11,136 nt of DNA. Source: Pseudomonadota bacterium (lineage in GTDB: Bacteria; Myxococcota; Polyangia; Polyangiales; Polyangiaceae). Positions 1-5,576 of the stretch are shown here, piece by piece. A program made the position numbers and the translations under genes. The notes beneath the pieces were generated by a model. That model searched no databases. It had not been told where the DNA came from and saw only the letters and a program-made list of their open reading frames with translations. Every line of letters begins with the position of its first letter. Within the stretch, counting starts at the first letter, position 1. The DNA lies in assembly GCA_023419055.1 (NCBI GenBank), contig JAEZYO010000076.1, forward strand, positions 1 through 11,136, written 5' to 3'.

Positions 1-67
1 CCACGGTTCAGCCCTCCTATCCGTCACGGGGCGCGCAATCGACGGAGGTAGAGGTTCACGCGCGACC

Positions 68-474
68 TCACAGGTGCACCGTCCAGCCGTTCCATTCGTC
101 GGCGAACGCGCTCGGGAGCACGAGGTCCCACACGGCTTCGCGCAAGCAATCCGCGAGCAAGCGATCAGGGCGCCCGCGCAGGACGGGATCGACACTCACG
201 ATTTCGGCGGAAGTGGTTTCGAGCGTGACGCTCGCTTCACCGGGTCGCCCGCCGCAACGTCGATAGCCCGCGCCGATCGCCTGCTGCAAGAAGGCGTCGT
301 GCCCAGCTCGGCGTACCCTTCGTGAACGATGAGCTCGGCCACGTGGGATTTCTCGACCAGGAGCTCCGAGCGTTCGCCGAACACCACGTCTGCACGTGAT
401 GGGCTCGATAGCGTCCACACCAGGAGCGCCGCCGAGACGAGGCTACGGACCCACCTGCCGGAGCCGAGCTTCAT
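68..474 (-). pseudogene. Small secreted protein, interrupted by a single-base frame change
   Basis: The ATG at 474 opens a signal peptide (basic MKLGSGRWVR, hydrophobic SLVSAALLVW, likely cut after SRA at about residue 28), followed by DVVFGERSELLVEKSHVAELIVHEGYAELG. Past about position 306 this frame turns into Arg/Ser-rich nonsense and stops at 196. The neighbouring minus frame instead gives a protein-like continuation, HDAFLQQAIGAGYRRCGG to CLREAVWDLVLPSAFADEW, ending with TGA at 68. Joining the two frames by a -1 shift at the GGC/CAC codons near 302-306 gives about 134 residues. The distal half has two cysteines and the C...W..P.AF pattern common at the ends of myxobacterial envelope proteins. 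The cause could be a real one-base deletion, a sequencing error or a programmed shift; no convincing slippery heptamer is visible. No Shine-Dalgarno is evident. Function unknown. Confidence 0.55.
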
Positions 475-517
475 GGGGATGAAGGGGAGACAGGTCGCTC
501 TCGCCGAAGTTCCACGC

Positions 518-539
518 TCCTCCCGCCCAGGTGGGAGGA
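518..539. repeat. 22-bp imperfect palindrome between divergent genes
   Basis: Two 10-base arms (TCCTCCCGCC at 518-527 and GGTGGGAGGA at 530-539) are reverse complements except at one position and are separated by CA. The element lies in the 108-base gap between the minus-strand start at 474 and the GTG at 583. A 2-base loop is too tight for a full-length RNA hairpin, so a dimeric-regulator operator is as likely as a stem-loop. No cognate regulator is visible nearby. Confidence 0.35.
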
Positions 540-582
540 TTTCACAGCAGAAGCTGCGCCGGCGAGGCCGTATCCTTCGCGG

Positions 583-1311
583 GTGAACGCTCGCCTCCGC
601 ATCAAGGCCTGGCTCGACCGCCGCGACCTCAAGCTATTGCTCGGGCTGTTCGCGCTCGGACTGCTGGCGGTCACGTTCCTGGTGCTGGCCGAGTGGGTTT
701 CCGAGGGCGAAGCGGCCGCGATCGATCGAGCGATTTTGCTCGCCTGCCGAAGGGACGCGGCAGGCATCCACCCCGTAGGACCGGCCTGGCTGGCGAGCTC
801 CGTGGTGGATCTCACCGCGCTCGGGAGCGGCACGGTAGCGACGCTGATCGTGGTCCTCGCGTTCGGCTTCCTCGTGCTCGCGAAGAAGCGGCGCATCGCG
901 GTGCTGCTCGTCACGGCCTGCGCGGGGGCGGGCCTCGCGATCTCCGTGCTCAAGGCTTTTTACGATCGGGGGCGCCCCGAGGTGACGCGTGTCATCGTGC
1001 CTGCGGAAGGCCTTTCCTTCCCGAGCGGCCATGCCGCCATCGGGATGGCGCTCTATCTCACGCTCGGAGTGCTGATAGCCGGGTCGCTCGAGCGCCGGGC
1101 GCTACGTCTCTATGTCGTGGCGGCGAGCGCCGGGCTCGCGCTCCTGATCGGGGTAAGTCGCGTCTACATCGGCGTCCACTATCCGAGCGACGTGCTCGCC
1201 GGGTGGACCCTCGGGCTCGGATGGGCGCTTTTTTGCGGGCTCGTGGAGCGAGCCTTGCAGCGGCGCGGGGCCATCGAGCGCGGCGCCACGGACGATGCCG
1301 GATCGCGCTAG
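583..1311 (+). CDS. PAP2-family membrane phosphatase
   Basis: This 242-residue polytopic membrane protein carries the complete PAP2 (type 2 phosphatidic acid phosphatase) signature. Motif C1 is K124-x6-R131-P132 (KAFYDRGRP). C2 is PSGH at 147-150, whose histidine is the general acid. C3 is S192-R193-x5-H199-x3-D203, whose histidine is the nucleophile. Hydrophobic segments lie around residues 18-37, 64-100, 105-123, 152-168, 175-192 and 203-220, as expected for a six-helix PAP2 fold. Family members dephosphorylate lipid phosphates such as phosphatidic acid, phosphatidylglycerol phosphate or undecaprenyl pyrophosphate; the sequence does not decide which. The start is a GTG without a clear Shine-Dalgarno, but the hydrophilic MNARLRIKAWLDRR leader fits. 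The next gene follows within 20 bases or overlaps, so co-transcription is likely. Confidence 0.92.
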   Translation: MNARLRIKAWLDRRDLKLLLGLFALGLLAVTFLVLAEWVSEGEAAAIDRAILLACRRDAAGIHPVGPAWLASSVVDLTALGSGTVATLIVVLAFGFLVLAKKRRIAVLLVTACAGAGLAISVLKAFYDRGRPEVTRVIVPAEGLSFPSGHAAIGMALYLTLGVLIAGSLERRALRLYVVAASAGLALLIGVSRVYIGVHYPSDVLAGWTLGLGWALFCGLVERALQRRGAIERGATDDAGSR

Positions 1312-1330
1312 GCGTGCTATCCCGGGCGGC

Positions 1331-1645
1331 GTGAAGCTCGAAAAACTGAAGGCCCTGCTCGCCGAGTACGGTCGCGTCGCGATCTGGACCTATTTCGCGA
1401 TCTTCGCGCTCGTCCTCTTGGGTTTCTGCCTGGCCATCGCGTACGGCTTCGACGTCGAGAGCGCGAAGGGTGGGGCGGGCACGCTCGGCGCCGCCTACCT
1501 GGCGACCAAGGCGACGCAGCCGCTCCGTATCGCGGCGACGCTCGCCCTCACGCCGCTCATCGCGCGCCTCGTCAAGCGGTTCGAGCGCAAGGGTGCCGGG
1601 CCCGAGGCGTCGCGCTCGGCCGAACGTGGCGCGAGCTCGTCCTAG
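1331..1645 (+). CDS. DUF1279 (FAM210-like) small membrane protein
   Basis: From the GTG at 1331 this encodes 104 residues. KLEKLKALLAEYGRVAIWTY, then a transmembrane helix (about 20-37), then LGAAYLATKATQPLR, then a second hydrophobic stretch (about 67-80, LTPLIARLV) match the DUF1279 domain found in bacteria and in mitochondrial FAM210 proteins. The charged tail (81-104) is low-complexity. An in-frame ATG at 1295 would add 12 residues and overlap the phosphatase stop by 17 bases. I prefer 1331 because DUF1279 proteins begin at about this point, but neither start has a strong ribosome-binding site. The biochemical role is not established; location behind a PAP2 phosphatase suggests an envelope or lipid context. 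It ends 12 bases from the convergent minus gene. Confidence 0.85.
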   Translation: MKLEKLKALLAEYGRVAIWTYFAIFALVLLGFCLAIAYGFDVESAKGGAGTLGAAYLATKATQPLRIAATLALTPLIARLVKRFERKGAGPEASRSAERGASSS

Positions 1646-1658
1646 CGTCGCGAACGCT
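1644..1658. terminator. Small hairpin between convergent stop codons (weak, possible bidirectional terminator)
   Basis: AGCGT (1644-1648) and ACGCT (1654-1658) form a perfect 5-bp stem around CGCGA, exactly in the gap between the plus-strand stop (1643-1645) and the minus-strand stop (1658-1660). No U-tract follows on either strand, so it would be a weak terminator at best. Confidence 0.25.
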
Positions 1659-2158
1659 CAGGGTGGGTTTACGACGACGTAGCTGAGCTGGGTGCCGGAA
1701 TACTGAGGTCGGTACCAGGTGTCGCCACACTGTTGGTAGGTGACCCCGCCGCTCGTGACCGAGGTGCAGGACGGCGGCAAGGAGTAGACGATGCTCCCGA
1801 CCACAGCCGCCGTGACCGCGGCGGTGGCGCCGACGGCGACGGCCGTGGCCACCGGGTGATACCAACCGTCGTCGACGTCGTGCACGTCGATGTCTCGGTG
1901 GACGTTGACGTTGCGGTTGACGTTGATGTTCTCGTTGTAGTTGCGGTTGACGTTGGCTCCGCGGTTGACGTTGGTCCCACGGTTGACGTTGCCACGATTG
2001 ACGCTGCCGCGATTGACGTTACCGGCGTTCCCGCGGTGCACGCTGGTGCGGGTGGTGTTGCGCACCGGCCGAGCTTCAGCTGCGCTGGTGATCGTCACGA
2101 GTCCGAGTACGGTGGCGAGGACGGCGGCGCCGGCCTGCGAGAAGGACGGTAGACGCAT
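1658..2158 (-). CDS. Secreted Asn-Arg-Gly repeat protein with conserved C-terminal WY...Y motif
   Basis: This is a 166-residue exported protein. A signal peptide occupies residues 1-29 (hydrophobic AAVLATVLGLVTITSA, cut near AEA-RP). Residues 47-87 are a low-complexity NVNRG/SVNRG/NVNRN repeat. An Ala/Gly/Val-rich hydrophobic stretch (103-125) could be a membrane segment. The C-terminal domain (126-166) has YSLPPSCT, then QCGDTWYRPQYSG, then YVVVNPP, with cysteines 131 and 144 that could form a disulfide. This ending resembles small proteobacterial envelope proteins with a G-V-x-Y-x-x-C-G-x-x-W/Y-Y-x-P-x-Y pattern (DUF6515-like; from memory, not searched). AAGAGG lies about 7 bases upstream of the ATG, and the start is only 11 bases after the DUF2092 lipoprotein, so the two are probably co-translated. 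Function unknown; an envelope role is inferred. Confidence 0.85.
   Translation of the reverse strand: MRLPSFSQAGAAVLATVLGLVTITSAAEARPVRNTTRTSVHRGNAGNVNRGSVNRGNVNRGTNVNRGANVNRNYNENINVNRNVNVHRDIDVHDVDDGWYHPVATAVAVGATAAVTAAVVGSIVYSLPPSCTSVTSGGVTYQQCGDTWYRPQYSGTQLSYVVVNPP
1898..2020 (-). repeat. Degenerate 15-bp tandem repeat encoding N-V-N-R-G units
   Basis: The plus strand here is dominated by spaced copies of GGTTGACGTT and close variants (CGATTGACGTT, CGGTTGACGTTG), with many units repeating at 15 bases. It is an in-frame coding repeat giving SVNRG, NVNRG and NVNRN on the minus strand. Such repeats change length easily by slippage in steps that keep the frame. Confidence 0.75.
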
Positions 2159-2169
2159 TTCGGCCTCTT

Positions 2170-3093
2170 CTAGGGCGACGGAGCGGCTTGCTCTTGGAAG
2201 AAAACGCGCTTCGCGCCCGGAGGCGGGGAGAACGCGAACACGCCGTCGTCGAACCTGGGAGCCAGATCCCAGGCCAGGTTCACCGTGTATTGGGGCTGCG
2301 ACGGTTCGGTCTTGGTCGTGATGATGAACTTTCGGGGCAGCGGCTTGTCGCCTTTTTCGATCCAGAGCTGGAAGTCGACGTCGCTGAGTTGGAACGCGTA
2401 CTGCTCGGTATCGACGCCTCTCACGCGGCTCGGGCCGACGTCGATCGCGCCGATCAGCGATTCTTCGTCGGTCGGGGCGGCGCCCCAGTAGAAGAGGTCG
2501 GCGAGGGGCGTCGCGATCCCGAAGCGGTTCTGGGCTTCTTGCAGGGTCTCGTTGATGGTCGGTGGTGCCTCGGCTTGCGCGTAGTACCCGACCTTCTCGC
2601 CGTACACCGTGAGCGTCTTGCCGTCGTAGAACAGCTGCCGTTCCTGACGATCCGAGCGCACGTCGATTCGGAACTTGTTCGGTCGTTGGACCTTCAAGTC
2701 AATCGTCTTTTCGAACTGAATCTTCTGCCCATTCAAGAGCACTTCATCGGTTGCCGTCTCCCCGCGAACCCCGAAGCGCGTCAGGGTACGAAGGTAGGCG
2801 CCCATCCGCTCGAGCGCGGCGATCGCCTGCGGATCCCGCTCCGGCCGCTGTGGCTCGGCGCCGGATGGCTGGGGCACGCTCTTGCCCTGATACGCGCCCC
2901 TGGCCCCCGCGGCACGTGAAGCCGCGGCGGTCGACCCCTTCGGCTCGGTCGGCTCCTTCTGGGAGTGGCTACAAGCCGCGAGCACGAAAGCCACACCCAG
3001 CGGGATGACGCGCCTCGTCCTCCTTCGAGGATCGCGCCGCGCGTCGATCTTCGACGGGGGAACACCCCTCACGAATCCCAAACTCCGCCCCAT
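2170..3093 (-). CDS. DUF2092-family outer-membrane lipoprotein (LolA-like fold)
   Basis: This encodes 307 residues. An Arg-rich leader (residues 18-28) precedes a hydrophobic stretch and a lipobox, VLAAC, with the lipidated cysteine at 41. A Ser/Pro/Gly linker runs from 42 to about 87. Residues 88-300 match the DUF2092 family: LERMGAYLRTLTRFGVRGE, then KVQRPNKFRIDVRSD, LFYDGKTLTVYGEKVGYYA, and ADLFYWG. This beta-rich layout is related to LolA/LolB lipoprotein carriers, and the DGKTLTVY strand pair is typical. The N-terminal region before the hydrophobic segment is unusually long; a GTG at 3072 would shorten it by 7 residues. Family function is unsettled; binding of a lipid or acylated ligand in the periplasm is an inference from the fold. 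It is immediately upstream of the NRG-repeat protein, making a tight two-gene unit. Confidence 0.85.
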   Translation of the reverse strand: MGRSLGFVRGVPPSKIDARRDPRRRTRRVIPLGVAFVLAACSHSQKEPTEPKGSTAAASRAAGARGAYQGKSVPQPSGAEPQRPERDPQAIAALERMGAYLRTLTRFGVRGETATDEVLLNGQKIQFEKTIDLKVQRPNKFRIDVRSDRQERQLFYDGKTLTVYGEKVGYYAQAEAPPTINETLQEAQNRFGIATPLADLFYWGAAPTDEESLIGAIDVGPSRVRGVDTEQYAFQLSDVDFQLWIEKGDKPLPRKFIITTKTEPSQPQYTVNLAWDLAPRFDDGVFAFSPPPGAKRVFFQEQAAPSP

Positions 3094-3116
3094 GGCCGAG
3101 GTCCCTTTCGCACGGA

Positions 3117-3134
3117 CCGGCTCCTTCGAGCCGG
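3117..3134. repeat. Perfect 7-bp hairpin upstream of the DUF2092 gene
   Basis: CCGGCTC (3117-3123) and GAGCCGG (3128-3134) are perfect reverse complements around a 4-base loop. On the minus strand the hairpin begins about 24 bases upstream of the ATG at 3093, so it would sit in the 5' leader of that gene or between it and the preceding cysteine-rich lipoprotein gene. No U-tract follows. It may be an attenuator, an RNA stability element or chance. Confidence 0.3.
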
Positions 3135-3204
3135 CGCTCCTCCGTCATGAATAGAGCTCGCGCGGAGGCGGGCAAGGGGAACGTCCGCTCATGAGGCAGG
3201 GAGC

Positions 3205-3221
3205 CGCGAGGCGTTCTCGCG
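3205..3221 (-). terminator. GC-rich hairpin after the Cys-rich lipoprotein stop codon
   Basis: CGCGAG (3205-3210) and CTCGCG (3216-3221) form a 6-bp stem starting about 8 bases downstream of the minus-strand TGA at 3230-3232. There is no T-run afterwards, so intrinsic termination would be weak. Its position between two lipoprotein genes makes partial transcript termination plausible. Confidence 0.25.
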
Positions 3222-3229
3222 CGAGCGAC

Positions 3230-4204
3230 TCAGAAGGAGATGTACCAGCCGCAGCCGGCGTTGATTCGCCGGATCTCTTCGCTCGTGCCCGTGCTCGGAC
3301 AGAAGCCCGCGGGGTCGTGGAACGACGCGTTCGGCTGCCCGTCGGTGTAACAGACGCAACGCTCCGTGCCGCCCGTGCCCGTGCACTCGACGTGATACGA
3401 GGAGCCGCCGCAGTCGATGAAATCGGCGGAGCAACCGTTGCCGTCGATGGGACCGCCGCCGCCGGTGCCCCCCTGACAGGTGACTCGAGTCGGAATGTCC
3501 TCACCGGGACCGACCAGCCAGAACCCGCAACCGACCTCGATGTCCGAGTGACTGGGACAGGTGAGCTCGACGAGGTCGAAGGTTCCGATCGGCGTCCCGT
3601 CGATCGAACAGGTGCAGAGCGGAGGCCCTTGTGGCGACTCGCTGCAGCTCACTGCGTACGAATGATCGTCCGTGCAGTCCTGCCAGCTCATATCGCAGGC
3701 AAAAGACTCGGCGCCGGGAGCGGGCCCGCCGCTCACCGATCCGCTACAGATGACCGGACCTTCTCCGTCGAGCGGCGGGGTGCCCGTTGTCGGGGTCGAC
3801 ACACCGCCGCCGCTGCCGCTGCTGGGTGGGTCGTCGGGGCTTTCGCACGCGTCCTCCTCGGCGTCGCTGAGCTCACAGGGGTGCTCGCCGCTAGCGTAGT
3901 CTTCGCAGGTGGACTGCGAGATGCAGCCCATGAAGCGCTCGCCCGCGGCAGCGCAGGCCTCGCCCCGATGCAAAAACTCTTCTTCGAAGAGCTCCCCGCA
4001 CTCGGAGATGCATTCGTCCTCATCGCCGACGAGCCCTTCGATCTCGCAGAGGCCCAGGCGCGTGCAGGTCGATTCGCAGAAGTCCCCCGACTTCGCAGCG
4101 ACGCGAGCCTCGGCCGAGCCCGACTCGCCGTCGTCGGCGATGTCGTTGTCGACCTGGCAGGCCGCGACGCAGGGCAGGAGCAAACCGAGCAAGAAGTATT
4201 TCAT
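3230..4204 (-). CDS. Cysteine-rich lipoprotein with a duplicated 8-Cys module
   Basis: From ATG 4204 this gives 324 residues. The signal peptide ends in a lipobox (CVAAC, lipid cysteine 16), so the protein is probably surface- or periplasm-anchored. An N-terminal domain (43-100) has eight cysteines in a C-x3-C-x5-C-x11-C-x3-C...C...C-x5-C pattern. An acidic Ser/Gly/Thr/Pro linker runs from about 118 to 150. Two copies of a second domain follow: cysteines 153, 170, 177, 187, 197, 199, 216, 226 and cysteines 243, 258, 265, 274, 283, 285, 302, 318. Both copies have Y-x-V-x-C, a C-x-C pair, G-x-P...F, and GCGF or GCGW near the end. Such disulfide-rich lipoproteins are frequent in myxobacteria; their ligands are unknown. 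The gene lies 57 bases after the sigma-partner gene, so co-transcription is possible. Confidence 0.85.
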   Translation of the reverse strand: MKYFLLGLLLPCVAACQVDNDIADDGESGSAEARVAAKSGDFCESTCTRLGLCEIEGLVGDEDECISECGELFEEEFLHRGEACAAAGERFMGCISQSTCEDYASGEHPCELSDAEEDACESPDDPPSSGSGGGVSTPTTGTPPLDGEGPVICSGSVSGGPAPGAESFACDMSWQDCTDDHSYAVSCSESPQGPPLCTCSIDGTPIGTFDLVELTCPSHSDIEVGCGFWLVGPGEDIPTRVTCQGGTGGGGPIDGNGCSADFIDCGGSSYHVECTGTGGTERCVCYTDGQPNASFHDPAGFCPSTGTSEEIRRINAGCGWYISF

Positions 4205-4210
4205 CGTCAT

Positions 4211-4214
4211 CTCC
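4211..4214 (-). promoter_or_regulatory. Shine-Dalgarno that favours ATG 4204 over ATG 4210
   Basis: GGAG on the minus strand directly abuts the first ATG (4210) but is 6 bases from the in-frame second ATG (4204). The spacing supports the downstream ATG as the real start of the cysteine-rich lipoprotein. Confidence 0.6.
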
Positions 4215-4261
4215 GGGTCTCGATCCGTTCATGTCGCGAGCGAGGCTCGAGCTTCACGAAA

Positions 4262-4978
4262 TCAACGGCCGCCCTCGATTTTGTCGAGCAGGCGCCGCAC
4301 GCGCGTCCTGTAGAGATCATCGCCGCCTCGTGCGAGCTGGCGCTCGGCGAGCGAACGCGCTTCGGCGCGCCGCCCCAAGCGATAGAGCGCGTCGATCTCG
4401 AGCAGGGTGCGCTCGGACGCGAGCTGCCCCCGCGGGAAACGCCGCGCGTGCTCGCGTGTGCGCGCGAGCGCCTGCTCGGGTGACCCGGCGAGCGCGCGGC
4501 GCGCCTCTTCGAGCAGCGCCGTCTCTTCGGCGAGGCCGCCGGCCGGGGGAGAAGCAGACGGAGGGGAAGGGAGGCTCCGGCTCGGCAGATCGGGTACCGG
4601 ATCGAGCTCTTCCACCGGCTCTTCCGACAGAGGCGGCGCGACGTCCCGAGGGGCCCGCGCGGGCCGCGCGGCGCGAGACTTCGGTGAAGGCGCGGGCGAG
4701 CTTTCGACCTTCACCTCGGAGCGCCGCTCGACGTACTCGAACAGGCCCACGCTGACCGACGCAGTGACGATGCCGAGGCCGACGCCGAGCGCCGCAGCGC
4801 TCTTGACGCTGAGCAAGGTAGCGAGCGAAACCGGCACGAGAGCAAGCCGCGCGACGCGAGCTCCGAGGCGCGCGCGAGTCTCTTCCTCCATCCCGGCCGC
4901 GCGCGGGGAGCCGTGCAGGGCCGCGCGGAGCTCCAGGGGCGCGGAGGCGTCGTCGACGAGGCGGATCGGATCGTCCAT
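4262..4978 (-). CDS. Putative anti-sigma or sigma-partner single-pass membrane protein with TPR-like C-terminus
   Basis: This 238-residue protein begins at an ATG overlapping the sigma-factor stop (TGATG), a strong sign of translational coupling and stoichiometric expression. Residues 1-40 are a charged cytoplasmic region (MDDPIRLVDD, then ELRAALHG). A hydrophobic region at 42-80 holds at least one membrane helix (LGVGLGIVTASVSVGLF). Residues 90-147 are a Pro/Ser/Arg-rich spacer. Residues 149-235 are helical and TPR-like (ALLEEARRALAGSPEQALAR, then IDALYRLGRRAEARSLAERQL). It lacks the H-x3-C-x2-C zinc motif of ZAS anti-sigma factors, so the anti-sigma role rests on position, coupling and topology. 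Similar DDP...ELR-headed membrane/TPR proteins follow ECF sigma genes in myxobacteria (family knowledge). An open frame extends further upstream to 5632, but that part is antisense-like shadow of the sigma gene. Confidence 0.8.
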   Translation of the reverse strand: MDDPIRLVDDASAPLELRAALHGSPRAAGMEEETRARLGARVARLALVPVSLATLLSVKSAAALGVGLGIVTASVSVGLFEYVERRSEVKVESSPAPSPKSRAARPARAPRDVAPPLSEEPVEELDPVPDLPSRSLPSPPSASPPAGGLAEETALLEEARRALAGSPEQALARTREHARRFPRGQLASERTLLEIDALYRLGRRAEARSLAERQLARGGDDLYRTRVRRLLDKIEGGR

Positions 4979-5535
4979 CACTTGGCTCCTTGGATCGAGC
5001 GCTTGGTGAGGCGCTCCAAGACTTCTTTCCGCGCGTGGTGCAGTCGTGAATGCACGGTGCCGATCGGCACGTCGAGGAGCTCCGCGATCTCGGCGCAGGA
5101 GTTGCCCTCGATCTCGAACAAGACGAAGACGGCGCGGTGCGTGAGGCTCAGCCGATCGAGCGCGCGAGAGAGAAGCAGCTGGTGCTCTCGGGCGGACGCG
5201 CGATCTTCCGGCGTGCTCGCGTCCACGCGCTCCGGTGGCTCGGGCGTGCGTTGCTCGAAGCGGAAGTAGGCGCGACGCCGGTGCCGGCTCGCGATCCGAA
5301 GGCAGATTCCGAAAAGCCAGGTGGTGAGTCGGCTGCTCGCGTCGTACGTGTGGAGCTTCTTGTGCACCACGACGAAGACCTCCTGAGCGACGTCTTCGAG
5401 GTCGGAGGCCGGGATCCCGAGGTGCTGCAGCGAGCGCCAGACGAAGTCGGCGTTGTCCCTGTACACGAGCGAGGCGGTCAGCGCGACCGGCGCCGGCGGA
5501 GATTCCTCTCCGGCAGACAACGTTTTCGAGAGCAT
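4978..5535 (-). CDS. ECF-type RNA polymerase sigma factor
   Basis: From ATG 5535 this encodes 185 residues with the two-domain architecture of extracytoplasmic-function sigma-70 factors. Sigma region 2 spans about 25-92: the core-binding segment DLEDVAQEVFVVVHKKL is at 45-61 and the region 2.3/2.4 segment TTWLFGICLRIASRHRRR follows at 71-88. Region 4 spans about 118-175, with the helix-turn-helix CAEIAELLDVPIGTVHSRLHHARK for -35 recognition. An in-frame TTG at 5580 would add 15 residues and overlap the upstream gene's stop (TTGA); GGAG just before 5535 and typical family N-termini favour 5535, but the TTG cannot be excluded. It directs RNA polymerase to a dedicated regulon, probably of envelope genes, and is coupled by 1-base overlap to its likely membrane partner. 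No autoregulatory promoter could be identified with confidence. Confidence 0.95.
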   Translation of the reverse strand: MLSKTLSAGEESPPAPVALTASLVYRDNADFVWRSLQHLGIPASDLEDVAQEVFVVVHKKLHTYDASSRLTTWLFGICLRIASRHRRRAYFRFEQRTPEPPERVDASTPEDRASAREHQLLLSRALDRLSLTHRAVFVLFEIEGNSCAEIAELLDVPIGTVHSRLHHARKEVLERLTKRSIQGAK

Positions 5536-5576
5536 GAGCTCCACGCCTCGTGAATCCCGGCCCACCCCTCGTTCCT

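Noticed and set aside
531..1334. Plus-strand open frame overlapping the PAP2 phosphatase in another frame
   Set aside because: It is Arg-rich and lacks any motif, while the alternative frame carries all three PAP2 motifs.
1898..2020. Regularly spaced repeats considered as a CRISPR array
   Set aside because: The units are about 15 bases, degenerate, without unique spacers, and lie in frame inside a secreted-protein gene; no cas genes are nearby.
1733..2152. Plus-strand frame encoding a VDVDVAVDV-rich protein
   Set aside because: It is the antisense reading of the NRG-repeat gene; the repeat creates a false low-complexity protein.
3191..4483. Long plus-strand open frame (430 codons) across the cysteine-rich lipoprotein
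   Set aside because: It is antisense to a gene with a clear lipobox, good ribosome-binding site and duplicated cysteine pattern. The plus-strand product is Arg/Ala-rich with no recognisable domain, as expected of a GC-rich shadow.
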